Assembly (NCBI RefSeq): GCF_021533195.1
Contig: NZ_JAJNKB010000001.1
Location: 496,001 to 560,000, forward strand
From: Portibacter marinus
GTDB taxonomy: Bacteria; Bacteroidota; Bacteroidia; Chitinophagales; Saprospiraceae
Length of the DNA stretch: 64,000 nt
Direction: 5' to 3'
Below, in pieces: positions 24,689 to 32,844 of the stretch. The notes under the pieces were generated by a model. That model made no database searches, was not told where the DNA came from, and worked only from the letters and a program-made list of their open reading frames with translations. Positions within the stretch are counted from its first letter, which is position 1, and each line of letters begins with the position of its first letter. The translations under genes and the position numbers were made by a program.

Positions 24689-26181
24689 TATTAGGAGACC
24701 AGCTCTATCCTTTCCATTCGTGGTTTGATGATGGGAAAGATTACGTATATGTTTTAATGGAAATCAAACCTGAAAGCGAATATGTCAAACATCACATACA
24801 GAAAATTGTGGGCATTTTCGCTGCCATGAGGAATTTTGCGGAAGATCTTAAAGACAAGGATTTTGAGGTAGCGTATTTCAAAATTAACGACGACGGAAAT
24901 GAGCAGTCTTTTGAAAAAAACATCCAATTGCTTTATGAAAAGTACGAGGTGGAGGAGTTTGAATATCAAGAGCCCGACGAATGGCGCTTAGACGAGGTTC
25001 TGGCAGATATTTCAGGAGGCACCATGGTATCAAGTGAGCATTTCTTTACCGATCGCGATGAAGTAGAAACCTTCTTCAAGGATAATGACTCCTACCTAAT
25101 GGAACGGTTTTACAGACATATGCGAAAAAAGCATGATATTTTAATGGAGGATGGAGAGCATATCGGTGATAAATGGAACTATGACAAATCCAATAGAAAT
25201 AAATTGCCGAAGGATCACGATGTAACCGATCCCAAGACCTACAGCCATGATGTTTCCGATATTTATCAGGAGGTTCAGGATGCAGGACTCGAAAGCATAG
25301 GAAATATTGAACCCGAGAAATTTATTTGGCCCTTAACACGGAGGGAATCTTTGGCCTATCTCAATTTTTTCGTTAAGAACATGCTTGAGCATTTTGGTGA
25401 TTATCAGGATGCTTTGTCAAATGAATACTGGAGTGTTTACCATAGTAGAATTTCCTTCTCCATGAACACTAAGATGTTGAATCCCAGAGAGGTCATAGAA
25501 AAGGTGGAGGAAGCCTTTTACGAGCGTGATGAAATTGACATTGCTACAACAGAAGGCTTTATTCGTCAGATATTGGGATGGCGAGAATACATGAGAGGCT
25601 TGTATTGGGCTAAAATGCCGGACTATAAGACATTAAATCATTTCAATAATAAGCGGAAATTACCAGATTTTTATTGGACTGGAGATACCAAAATGAACTG
25701 TTTAAGCAAGGCCATAGGTCAATCTCTGGATCACGCGTATGCCCACCACATCCAAAGACTGATGATCACAGGAAATTTTGCCTTGCTGGCTGGAATCAAC
25801 CCAGATGAAGTAGACGAATGGTATCTGGGTATTTACATCGATGCCTTTGAGTGGGTAGAACTGATGAACACACGGGGTATGTCACAATTTGCAGACGGCG
25901 GCATAGTAGCGACAAAACCATATGTTTCTTCTGCATCGTATATCAATAAGATGGGTGATTATTGTTCTAATTGCGAATATAGTCACACCAAAAAGACAGG
26001 TGAAAGCGCCTGTCCTTTTAATAGTCTGTACTGGAATTTTATAGATCAACATTATGAGAAATTTAAAAATAATGCTCGAATGGGCATGATGTTAGCTACA
26101 TGGGATAAGATGGATGGTGATAAGAAAGAAAGTTTGTTATCACAGGCGACAAAATATCTGGACAACATAGATACACTTTGA
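24652..26181 (+). CDS. FeS-containing cryptochrome/photolyase (PhrB-like)
   Basis: 509 residues, the usual length for the prokaryotic FeS-BCP branch that includes bacterial (6-4) photolyase PhrB. The four expected [4Fe-4S] ligands are Cys350 (KMNCLSKA), Cys438 and Cys441 (DYCSNCEY) and Cys454 (ESACPFN). The FAD-binding C-terminal region shows [13 protein letters not shown] and [21 protein letters not shown]. The N-terminal antenna domain starts [11 protein letters not shown]. Likely role: light-driven repair of (6-4) pyrimidine photoproducts, or photosensing. It is the last gene of the operon with flavin reductase and DUF2256; the expected partner functions are reduced flavin supply and metal binding. 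Confidence 0.93.
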   Translation: MSKKQKFKGLRLILGDQLYPFHSWFDDGKDYVYVLMEIKPESEYVKHHIQKIVGIFAAMRNFAEDLKDKDFEVAYFKINDDGNEQSFEKNIQLLYEKYEVEEFEYQEPDEWRLDEVLADISGGTMVSSEHFFTDRDEVETFFKDNDSYLMERFYRHMRKKHDILMEDGEHIGDKWNYDKSNRNKLPKDHDVTDPKTYSHDVSDIYQEVQDAGLESIGNIEPEKFIWPLTRRESLAYLNFFVKNMLEHFGDYQDALSNEYWSVYHSRISFSMNTKMLNPREVIEKVEEAFYERDEIDIATTEGFIRQILGWREYMRGLYWAKMPDYKTLNHFNNKRKLPDFYWTGDTKMNCLSKAIGQSLDHAYAHHIQRLMITGNFALLAGINPDEVDEWYLGIYIDAFEWVELMNTRGMSQFADGGIVATKPYVSSASYINKMGDYCSNCEYSHTKKTGESACPFNSLYWNFIDQHYEKFKNNARMGMMLATWDKMDGDKKESLLSQATKYLDNIDTL

Positions 26182-26236
26182 GTATGAATTTCGTTTTAAA
26201 CGAAACTTGTTACCAACAAATTAAAATTGAAAATAA

Positions 26237-26611
26237 ATGAAAAATTATCTTTTGCTATTAATGGCTGCATTCATGATAGGTGTAACGGCATGTGAAAAGC
26301 AAGAAATGGAGATGGAAGAGGAAGAAGAAGAGGAAATGATGAATGAATGTGATACAGAGGGTGTGACCTATGAAGGTGAGATTAAATCGATTTTGAGTGG
26401 ATGTACGGGTTCCAGTTGCCATGGTAGCAATACGGGTAGAAGTATGGCCAACTATGCAGATGCTGTTAATTACGCAAAACAAGGCAGAATCTTGGGGGCG
26501 ATTAAAAGAGAAGCTGGATTTTCACCGATGCCAAAAAATGGTGCAAAATTGGCTCAATGCAAGATCGATCAGATCGAAGCATGGATAGATGACGATTACC
26601 CGGAAGGTTAA
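26237..26611 (+). CDS. Small c-type cytochrome-like lipoprotein with CX4CH motif
   Basis: 124 residues. Lipoprotein signal with Cys19 (MIGVTACEK), then an acidic linker (MEMEEEEEEEMM) and a cytochrome c-like fold. The haem-attachment sequence is SGCTGSSCHGS, with Cys56 and Cys61-His62 separated by four residues instead of two. Met98 in FSPMPKNG is the likely axial ligand. Two extra cysteines (38 and 108) are present and could form a disulfide. Similar Bacteroidota lipoproteins occur with surface electron-transfer or cytochrome-domain proteins. It has its own spacer of 55 bp after the photolyase. Haem binding is probable but not certain with this spacing. Confidence 0.7.
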   Translation: MKNYLLLLMAAFMIGVTACEKQEMEMEEEEEEEMMNECDTEGVTYEGEIKSILSGCTGSSCHGSNTGRSMANYADAVNYAKQGRILGAIKREAGFSPMPKNGAKLAQCKIDQIEAWIDDDYPEG

Positions 26612-26623
26612 TGGTTGATCCGG

Positions 26624-26723
26624 AGGAAAAACGACGGAGTCGTTTTAAACCATTAACGCGTAGCACATCTACGCGGTGGGAAGCTAGACGTTGCGCAGCA
26701 ATAATGCCAGAGGCGTTTTTCTT
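26624..26723. repeat. 100-bp structured element with closing stem and three hairpins (REP/MITE-like candidate)
   Basis: Between convergent genes. Outer arms GAAAAACG (26626-26633) and CGTTTTTC (26714-26721) pair, extended by two weaker pairs. Inside: stem AAAACGAC 26628-26635 / GTCGTTTT 26639-26646 (competes with the outer stem); stem CGCGTAG 26657-26663 / CTACGCG 26669-26675, extended by CCA/TGG; stem TTGC 26691-26694 / GCAA 26698-26701. It is more G+C-rich than the flanks. No target-site duplication is seen. Copy number cannot be judged from one window. Confidence 0.5.
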
Positions 26724-26740
26724 GAAAGTGTTCAAAAGCA

Positions 26741-27679
26741 CTAATCTAAATAGATGGATAGACCTTGACTAGCCACATTATAACCATTGACAAAAACCGT
26801 CTTATAGGCCTTTGATTTATTATTTAGCAAAGGATTGGTATGATTAAAATGGATAAATTGAATTTTCGCCTTGTTCAATGGTGATAGATCAGCGAATTTC
26901 TTCATACTTTCCTCCACAAATGGGTGTGGTATTTCCGACATTTTCCGGTTTGGTAGCTCATCACCATCATAAAAAGTTGCGTCTATCAATGCATGATCCA
27001 CATCCTGAATCAAGGCTTTGATATCATGCTCCCACTTTTCCCATTTATCAATATCCGGAATGTAGAGCAAAGATTCTTCCTTCCCTTCAATTAGAAAGCC
27101 TACCGTCTCAGAATATTCATCACGGTGAGGCACACGCATAGGAGTAACAGCCAGGTTTTCAGTCAAATTTATTTTCTGACCATCTTTGAGAGGCTTAAGG
27201 TCAATGTTATTCAGTTTGACCAATTGCTCCCACGGTCCGTTATTTTTGATAAACTTTGCCATTTTGGGCATCGCGTATACCGGCATTTGATTTGCGTTCA
27301 TGGCCTCTTTACCAAGTTGAGCGAGTCCTAGGTAATGTCCTATATGGGCATGCGTTAATAAAATGCCCTTGGGCAATTGGTTTCTCTGTCTGGAATAGGA
27401 AGACATCATATGAAGCTGATCCTTAAAATCCGGTGTACAGTCAATTAAGAAATATTCATTGGTATTTAAGTCTACAATACCTAAACTCGAAACATAAGTA
27501 GGGCTTGCTGTGACCTTACGTGCAGCAATACAGCATTCTTTGTCACAATTAATCTGTGGATATCCAGCATCCTGTGCTATTCCCAGTACCACAACCTCCA
27601 GATTCTGTCCAGACAATGAGAAAATGGTCAGAATGGACAGTGATAAACTAAGTATTAGGCACTTTAACATAACTTTCAT
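26741..27679 (-). CDS. PqqB-like metallo-beta-lactamase-fold hydrolase, secreted
   Basis: 312 residues with a signal peptide (MLKCLILSLSLSILTIFSLSGQ). The MBL-fold motif is LTHAHIGHYLGL (His110, His112, His115), with Gly114 in place of the Asp of HxHxDH. A Cys cluster (NCDKECC, residues 45-50) near the N-terminus and the overall pattern resemble PqqB, but no other pqq gene is near and PqqB itself is cytoplasmic. The loss of Asp suggests altered metal binding. The likely location is the periplasm. The substrate is unknown. It converges on the cytochrome-like lipoprotein across the structured element. Confidence 0.8.
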   Translation of the reverse strand: MKVMLKCLILSLSLSILTIFSLSGQNLEVVVLGIAQDAGYPQINCDKECCIAARKVTASPTYVSSLGIVDLNTNEYFLIDCTPDFKDQLHMMSSYSRQRNQLPKGILLTHAHIGHYLGLAQLGKEAMNANQMPVYAMPKMAKFIKNNGPWEQLVKLNNIDLKPLKDGQKINLTENLAVTPMRVPHRDEYSETVGFLIEGKEESLLYIPDIDKWEKWEHDIKALIQDVDHALIDATFYDGDELPNRKMSEIPHPFVEESMKKFADLSPLNKAKIQFIHFNHTNPLLNNKSKAYKTVFVNGYNVASQGLSIYLD

Positions 27680-28011
27680 AGAGTAATTAAGGGTTAAATA
27701 TATAATATTATTATAATATATAACTGGAATGGTGAATACTTATTAATTTTCACCAAGGTCAAGAACTAGCTGCGAATCGCATCATTTTGCTTTTTGTTTA
27801 TCTAATTTATAGTAGATAAAATGAACAAAAACGAAGCTAAAAGACTATTAACCTTGTTGCCACTGGAGTCATTTTAGCAATTTAAGTGGTTAGGACATAA
27901 TAATATTTTCCTACTAGCTCGTTGACATCTTTGAAATAAATCCAATAAAATTTTAACACTTTGGCAATAGGTTGATTTTGGAGAAATGTTGTCCTTTAAA
28001 TACATGAAGTA
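27680..28011. other. 332-bp A+T-rich spacer with an imperfect dyad
   Basis: Shared upstream region of the divergent PqqB-like and DUF1573 genes. It holds an AT-rich run near 27700-27722 and an imperfect inverted repeat: TTTATCTA 27797-27804 / TAGATAAA 27813-27820, extended by TTTTTG 27791-27796 / CAAAAA 27826-27831 around a bulge. An 18-codon frame at 27821-27877 begins inside this repeat and has no recognisable product. I see no RNA gene. Confidence 0.45.
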
Positions 28012-28434
28012 ATGAAGATAAGATTGTTTATACTTTTCTTAGGAATCGTGACTGGTTTGAATGCCCAAAAATCGGTTGATTCTGAGCCTCCTCAAACCAT
28101 TCAAAGCACCTCTTTCAAATTCGATAAAGAATTTATAGACCTTGGTAAGGTAACCAAAGGTGATAAAAAGATATTTGATTATACAATGGTCAATACAGGA
28201 AGTGAAGACATCGAAATATCATACCTTGACTATTGTGCATGTACTGAAGTTGATTATCCGGTAGGAAAAGTCTTAAAACCGGGAGAAAAGATGACGTTTG
28301 ATGTGGTTTTTGATTCTTCAACCAAGGATGAAGAAGAAACCATAGAAATAGCCATGGAATTGAAGAATATTAATCCAGAGGATGGTTTACCTTACTATTT
28401 GACCTTAAAATATCATTTTGATATTGTCAAATAA
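28012..28434 (+). CDS. DUF1573 domain protein, secreted
   Basis: 140 residues with a short signal peptide (IRLFILFLGIVTGLNAQ). The DUF1573 immunoglobulin-like domain covers about 37-135: FDLGKVTKGDKKIFDYTMVNTG-like start, a Cys pair in DYCACTE, then VLKPGEKMTFDVVFDSS. The family is common in Bacteroidota periplasmic or surface proteins; its role is unknown. There is no T9SS sorting domain. It stands alone, with 91 bp before the next gene and a promoter-like region there. Confidence 0.85.
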   Translation: MKIRLFILFLGIVTGLNAQKSVDSEPPQTIQSTSFKFDKEFIDLGKVTKGDKKIFDYTMVNTGSEDIEISYLDYCACTEVDYPVGKVLKPGEKMTFDVVFDSSTKDEEETIEIAMELKNINPEDGLPYYLTLKYHFDIVK

Positions 28435-28449
28435 TAATTAACAACGACC

Positions 28450-28511
28450 AATTACTCATTTGGGCAGAAAATTGCCCATTATATTATTATATTTGAAATA
28501 ATTACTCATTT
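28450..28511. promoter_or_regulatory. Direct repeats, palindrome and -7 box before the dockerin-like gene
   Basis: AATTACTCATTT occurs twice (28450-28461, 28500-28511). Between them are TGGGCA/TGCCCA arms (28461-28466, 28473-28478) and a TATATTTG box at 28488-28495 matching TAnnTTTG, 31 bp before the ATG. No good -33 match is at 19 bp. The arrangement suggests a regulated promoter. Confidence 0.4.
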
Positions 28512-28525
28512 ATCTATAAAGAGAT

Positions 28526-30178
28526 ATGAAAAACAAATACAAATTTTTAGGTTTACTGGGACTGCTTCCATTTTTTGCGAGCGCACAGTTGACTAACAAT
28601 GGGGCCACCATTGTCATTGAATCGGGTGCCAAATTGGTGGTCGAAGGAAATATTTCCAATACCACAGGAACAATTACCAATTCTGGAACGATAGAGGTGA
28701 AAGGAGATTTTGTGAGTGATGGAACATTAAATTCTAACACCAGCACATCAGAAATCGTATTTAATGGTTCATCCGGAGATCAGAATTTTGATTCTGGTGA
28801 TGTTACCGTTAATAAAGTAACAGTTAATAAGACTGCTGGCAAAGTAAACTTGACAGACAATCTTGGAATCAGTTCTGAGTTAGCATTGACAGATGGTTTG
28901 CTGGATATAGGTGCATTTAATCTGACTTTGGAGGACGGTGCAACCGTAAATTCTACAAGTGGTAACTATATTAAAGCTAATGGCGTAGGAGTTGTTGTTA
29001 AACCCTATTCTTCAGTGACTTCTTATGAATTTCCAATTGGAGGAGATCAATATTCTCCAATTACAGTAAGTGCGCCAGCGGTTGATGCTGATGCCACTGT
29101 GGGAGTTAACGTTGAAGAGTTGGCGGTTTCTGAAAATCCGGGTGATGTTGATTCATACCTGGAAAGAAATTGGACCATAGCTTATAACAATTTTAATAAT
29201 AATACAGATCTTACCGTAACGGGTGACTACATTGATCCTGATGATATCCAAGGAACAGAAGCAAGTATTGTTGGAGCTGTTTTAGATGCCGGTATGGAAT
29301 GGTCTTATGGTACAGCAGATGCCACAAACAATGAGGTGACTGGGACTGTAAATACTGGCGAAAGTAATTCTTCAGCTTTATTGACAGGAACGAATCTATT
29401 TAGAAGACAACCTATAAAGGCTTTCTTAGCAGGACCTTACAATGGTTCTACCATGAATACAGGATTAAACGATGCTACCACAGATGGATTGATTCCAGCG
29501 ACCAGCCCCTATGATAATTCAGTATCAATCTCTGGATTGGTAAAAGGTATAGCAAGTGGATCGGTAGTAGACTGGGTAGAAATAGAAATGAGAGAGAATG
29601 CGGATGGAACCGGTAGTGTCTCTACTTATAGTAAATTTCTCTTAAGTGATGGAACGGTAGCGAACTTGGATGGCACCACTCCGGCAGTGTTCAGAGATGC
29701 TCCGGAAAATGCGTTTGTAGTAGTTGACCACAGAAATCATTTAGGAGTGATGACATCTAGTTCATTCCTTATTGGTAGTAATCCTTTAGATTTTACGAAT
29801 CCTTTGACAGGTACTTTTGGAACTGATACCCAGAAAAATTTTAGTGGAACATCAGCATTATATCCTGGAGACGCTAACAATGACCTTTATGTAAGAGCTA
29901 AGCAAGGTACGGTAGGTGTTTTCCCTAATCTAACTGTTGTTCCTTCTGATAGAGATGTTGTTCTAAATAGTGGATTAGGGGGCAATGTAGATGGTATATT
30001 ACAAGAAACATACTCATTGTACGACGTAAATTTGGATGGTTATGTAGTAGCTAAACAGACAACAGTTGGAGTATTTCCCAATTTAACTGTAATTCCATCA
30101 GAAAGAGATATTATCCTTAATGTTGCTCTTGGGGGTGATGTTGATGGACAGAAAACAGAACAAGTTCCTGAAAATTAA
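28526..30178 (+). CDS. Secreted beta-repeat protein with two C-terminal dockerin-like repeats
   Basis: 550 residues with signal peptide (FLGLLGLLPFFASAQ). The first part (about 22-170) is beta-helix-like, with repeated TNSGTIEVKGD / ISNTTGT patterns. The middle starts with the Bacteroidota motif KAFLAGPYNGSTM. The end holds two homologous repeats: GDANNDLYVRAKQ (from 448) ...VGVFPNLTVVPSDRDVVLN, and YDVNLDGYVVAKQ (from 499) ...VGVFPNLTVIPSERDIILN. Each starts with a DxNxD calcium-loop-like sequence, as in dockerin modules. The two copies differ at many synonymous sites, so the duplication is old and conserved. There is no T9SS sorting domain. The next gene, 10 bp later, has one; the pair may act together. 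Confidence 0.75.
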   Translation: MKNKYKFLGLLGLLPFFASAQLTNNGATIVIESGAKLVVEGNISNTTGTITNSGTIEVKGDFVSDGTLNSNTSTSEIVFNGSSGDQNFDSGDVTVNKVTVNKTAGKVNLTDNLGISSELALTDGLLDIGAFNLTLEDGATVNSTSGNYIKANGVGVVVKPYSSVTSYEFPIGGDQYSPITVSAPAVDADATVGVNVEELAVSENPGDVDSYLERNWTIAYNNFNNNTDLTVTGDYIDPDDIQGTEASIVGAVLDAGMEWSYGTADATNNEVTGTVNTGESNSSALLTGTNLFRRQPIKAFLAGPYNGSTMNTGLNDATTDGLIPATSPYDNSVSISGLVKGIASGSVVDWVEIEMRENADGTGSVSTYSKFLLSDGTVANLDGTTPAVFRDAPENAFVVVDHRNHLGVMTSSSFLIGSNPLDFTNPLTGTFGTDTQKNFSGTSALYPGDANNDLYVRAKQGTVGVFPNLTVVPSDRDVVLNSGLGGNVDGILQETYSLYDVNLDGYVVAKQTTVGVFPNLTVIPSERDIILNVALGGDVDGQKTEQVPEN

Positions 30179-30188
30179 AAGAATAAAA

Positions 30189-31211
30189 ATGAAAATTATA
30201 AATATACTTATTGTTGTATTGATCTCTTGCAGTTATTTTTATGCGCAGTCAATCGAGACAGTTACTGTAATGAATGGAGCTGAAGGACAGGTTTTTTTAC
30301 GAAGTACTTCTAATTATAGCAGTGGCTCAAATGCAACTCCAACAAGATTTACTTTAAAAATACCCGCAAGTGATGCACCAAGTGCCAATCGTCCATCAGA
30401 CGGTGAAGCAATAAATTTTGGAACAAATGTATTTCAATTTAATACTATTGATTTTCAAGGAGAATTAAATGGTTTTTACTACATATCCTTTGTCGCAGAA
30501 ATAGGTGAATATGATTTAGCGAATATTGGATCTGAAAAGTCTTTGGTTGCTAGTTTCACATTTCCTGGCCTAAATTTAGCAAATGCAGTGTTAACTGATA
30601 TCAATGAACCATTCATGGATGGTGGGTCGCAAATTATTTTGGTTGATGCCAATCAAATTTCTGCTCTCCTCCCCGTCGAACTAACGTCTTTCACCGCTAC
30701 TGCACAAGAAGAAACTTCTTTGCTTAAATGGCAGACTGCGTCTGAAATTAATAATGAATACTTCGATATAGAGCGTTCTGCAGATGGAAGAATATTCGAG
30801 AAAATTGGAAAAGTGGCCGGTCACGGGACAACTACAGTAACTCAGAACTATGAGTTTGTAGATAGAGCACCACTTGCGGGTGTCAACTACTACAGACTAA
30901 AGCAAGTCGATTTTAATGGAGAGTATGAATATACGAAAATAGAAACTGTCGACTTTAGAGACGGTTCAGAAGGTGACATTAAGGTTTTTCCGAATCCAAC
31001 GACTGATTTCGTGAACATTACTTTTGATAGATCGTACGATGTTGTTACAGTTACCAATCAGGTTGGACAGATCGTGAAAATGATCCCGCCTTCAGAGTAT
31101 AAAGAAAACTTTATCAAATTGAATGTATCAGATTTTCCTAATGGCGTTTACTTCTTAGAAGCCAAATTAGGAACCGAATTGGTACACAAACAGTTTGTCA
31201 AAATCAGATAA
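30189..31211 (+). CDS. T9SS-secreted protein with sorting domain, partner of the preceding gene
   Basis: 340 residues from ATG 30189 (MKIINILIVVLISCSYFYAQ signal peptide); a longer frame into the upstream gene is not needed. The N-terminal domain (about 22-155) is beta-rich (TRFTLKIPAS..., YYISFVAEIGEYDL) and not recognised; a cohesin-like role is only a guess from context. A fibronectin-like segment LPVELTSFTATAQEETSLLKW follows, and a type-A T9SS C-terminal domain begins at VFPNPTTDFVNITF. It should be exported across the outer membrane. It is probably co-transcribed with the dockerin-like gene and followed by a strong terminator. Confidence 0.82.
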   Translation: MKIINILIVVLISCSYFYAQSIETVTVMNGAEGQVFLRSTSNYSSGSNATPTRFTLKIPASDAPSANRPSDGEAINFGTNVFQFNTIDFQGELNGFYYISFVAEIGEYDLANIGSEKSLVASFTFPGLNLANAVLTDINEPFMDGGSQIILVDANQISALLPVELTSFTATAQEETSLLKWQTASEINNEYFDIERSADGRIFEKIGKVAGHGTTTVTQNYEFVDRAPLAGVNYYRLKQVDFNGEYEYTKIETVDFRDGSEGDIKVFPNPTTDFVNITFDRSYDVVTVTNQVGQIVKMIPPSEYKENFIKLNVSDFPNGVYFLEAKLGTELVHKQFVKIR

Positions 31212-31232
31212 TACATAGTATTTATTAGTATA

Positions 31233-31265
31233 AAAAGGCTTCTCCAAAAGAGAAGCCTTTTGTGT
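31233..31265 (+). terminator. Intrinsic terminator
   Basis: Perfect 12-bp stem AAAAGGCTTCTC (31233-31244) / GAGAAGCCTTTT (31250-31261), loop CAAAA, ending in a T-run. It closes the dockerin-like / T9SS gene pair. Confidence 0.9.
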
Positions 31266-31288
31266 ATCCATAAGATTGATTTCACTCT

Positions 31289-31756
31289 ATGCCTTTTAAT
31301 AATCCATTTGAAGATCCAAATACTTCGTTTGAAATTACGGCCTTAATAGGCCAATGGAACATTATATACTCTAATTTTCCTATGTGGACAAATAGGAAAC
31401 GAAAAAATCCAAGCCTAAACTATTCACTTAATTCTTTAGATCAGGAGTATATCATTAATGATCAGGTTAAATATAGAAAAAGCGGCAAGCTTAAAACCAT
31501 CAACGGTACAAACAAAGTTGTTTCACTTCAAGATAAAAAGTTTCTATGGAGAGGTAGTGGAATCCTTCGATTCCTAAGAAGCAAGTGGCAGATTATCCAT
31601 TTTAATGAACTCTGGTTGATTATTTATTTTGAAAAAACGTTCTTTACTCCTTCGGGTTACGATGTAGCAGTAAAGGAGGGAAATAATATTAATCCACATG
31701 TCATCCTCGAAGCACTGAATTATTACAAAATTCCGGTATTGAAGAAGATTCAATAA
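31289..31756 (+). CDS. Lipocalin-like hypothetical protein
   Basis: 155 residues, start ATG 31289. Near the N-terminus is LIGQWNIIYSNFPMW, which fits the GxW signature that opens lipocalin barrels; further strands follow (YSLNSLDQEYIINDQVKYRKSGK; RSKWQIIHFNELWLIIYF). There is no signal peptide, so it would be cytoplasmic. Some lipocalin-like domain proteins in this phylum have this layout, but similarity here is only at motif level. It is isolated between a terminator and the convergent prfB. The function is unknown. Confidence 0.55.
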   Translation: MPFNNPFEDPNTSFEITALIGQWNIIYSNFPMWTNRKRKNPSLNYSLNSLDQEYIINDQVKYRKSGKLKTINGTNKVVSLQDKKFLWRGSGILRFLRSKWQIIHFNELWLIIYFEKTFFTPSGYDVAVKEGNNINPHVILEALNYYKIPVLKKIQ

Positions 31757-31762
31757 GCTAAC

Positions 31763-32843
31763 CTACTTCCCATCCCACATCAAGTAGGCCTTTAGAAATG
31801 GTTCTATGTTTCCATCTAAAACGGCATCCGTGTTGTTGGTTGAATAATTGGTTCGATGATCTTTTACTCTGCGGTCATCTAAAACGTAGGATCTGATCTG
31901 GGAACCCCATTCATTCGCCATTTTACCCGCCTCAATTTCGCCTTTTGCCTCCCTTTGCTTTTCTAATTCCAATTCATATAACCTTGATCTAAGCATTTGT
32001 AAAGCCTTCTCCCGATTCATATGTTGAGATCGTTCTTGCTGACATTCAGCGACCAGACCTGACGGCAAATGTCTGACCCTTACGGCAGATTCTGTTTTGT
32101 TGACATGCTGCCCCCCTGCCCCACTTGCTCGAAAAGTATCCCATTCCAGATCAGCAGGGTTAATTTCTACTTCAATGGTATCATCGACCATGGGGTGCAC
32201 AAAAACGGAAGCAAACGACGTCATCCTTTTCCCTTGTGCGTTGAAGGGACTCACTCGAACCAAACGGTGCACTCCATTCTCCCCCTTCATCAATCCGAAA
32301 GCATATTCGCCCTTGATTTCAATTGAAGCTGATTTTATCCCGGCAACATCACCATCAACTCTATTCAATTCTGAAACCTTAAACCCTTCTTTTTCACCGA
32401 ACATGGTGTACATGCGCAGTAACATCTCTGACCAGTCGCAACTTTCCGTTCCTCCTGCTCCGGCGTTGATTTCGAGAATACATGATAGTTCATCCTCCTC
32501 ATTGTTCAATGTGGAACGGAACTCGAGATCATCGATAGCCTCCAGATTCTTTTCGTAGGCAAGATCAAGCTCCTCCTCGCTTACATCATCTGACTGATAA
32601 AATTCATACAACACTTCTAAGTCTTCCAGCTTTGCATACGTTTTTTCGTATTGCTCAATCCAACGCTTATGCCCATTCAGTTCTTTTAGAATCTTCTGCG
32701 CCCTGTCGGGATCATCCCAGAACTCAGGATTCATGGTCTTACCCGTCAAATCCTCAATTTGTAATCTGCGTCGATCTACGTCAAAGATAGCCCTTGAGTT
32801 GGGCCAGCCTGTCTTTTAGTTCACTTAATTGATCGCTTGTCAT
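31763..32843 (-). CDS. prfB: Peptide chain release factor 2 with programmed +1 frameshift
   Basis: RF2 recognises UGA/UAA and triggers peptide release. The gene starts at ATG 32843 (MTSDQLSELKDRLAQLKGYL), reads CTT then TGA at 32783-32781, and must shift +1 to continue as GAC GTA GAT, giving 359 residues. The shift site CTT TGA C is preceded by AAGGGC, the internal Shine-Dalgarno-like part. Domain marks: specificity tripeptide SPF in RVSPFNAQG and the catalytic GGQ in GAGGQHVNKTESAVRV. A strong GGAGG lies 6 nt before the ATG inside the last codons of the FKBP gene, with one base between TAA and ATG, so the two genes are coupled. A gene caller that ignores frameshifting would start at MTGKTMNPEFW (32749). 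Confidence 0.96.
32780..32792 (-). promoter_or_regulatory. Programmed frameshift site of prfB
   Basis: Minus-strand CTTTGAC (32786-32780) contains the in-frame UGA stop at codon 21 of prfB. The same site with an upstream SD-like sequence autoregulates RF2 in most bacteria: low RF2 slows termination at UGA and favours the +1 shift. Here the SD-like part is AAGGGC, spaced TAT from the slippery CTT. Confidence 0.92.
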
Positions 32844-32844
32844 A

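Noticed and set aside
26741-27679. PQQ biosynthesis gene pqqB
   Set aside because: The protein has a signal peptide and an altered metal motif, and no pqqA, C, D or E gene is adjacent.
27821-27877. 18-codon frame in the 27.7-28.0 kb spacer
   Set aside because: Too short and unsupported, and it begins inside an imperfect inverted repeat.
32097-32558. 153-codon plus-strand frame opposite prfB
   Set aside because: It is antisense to a certain gene, with Ser-rich composition typical of shadow frames.
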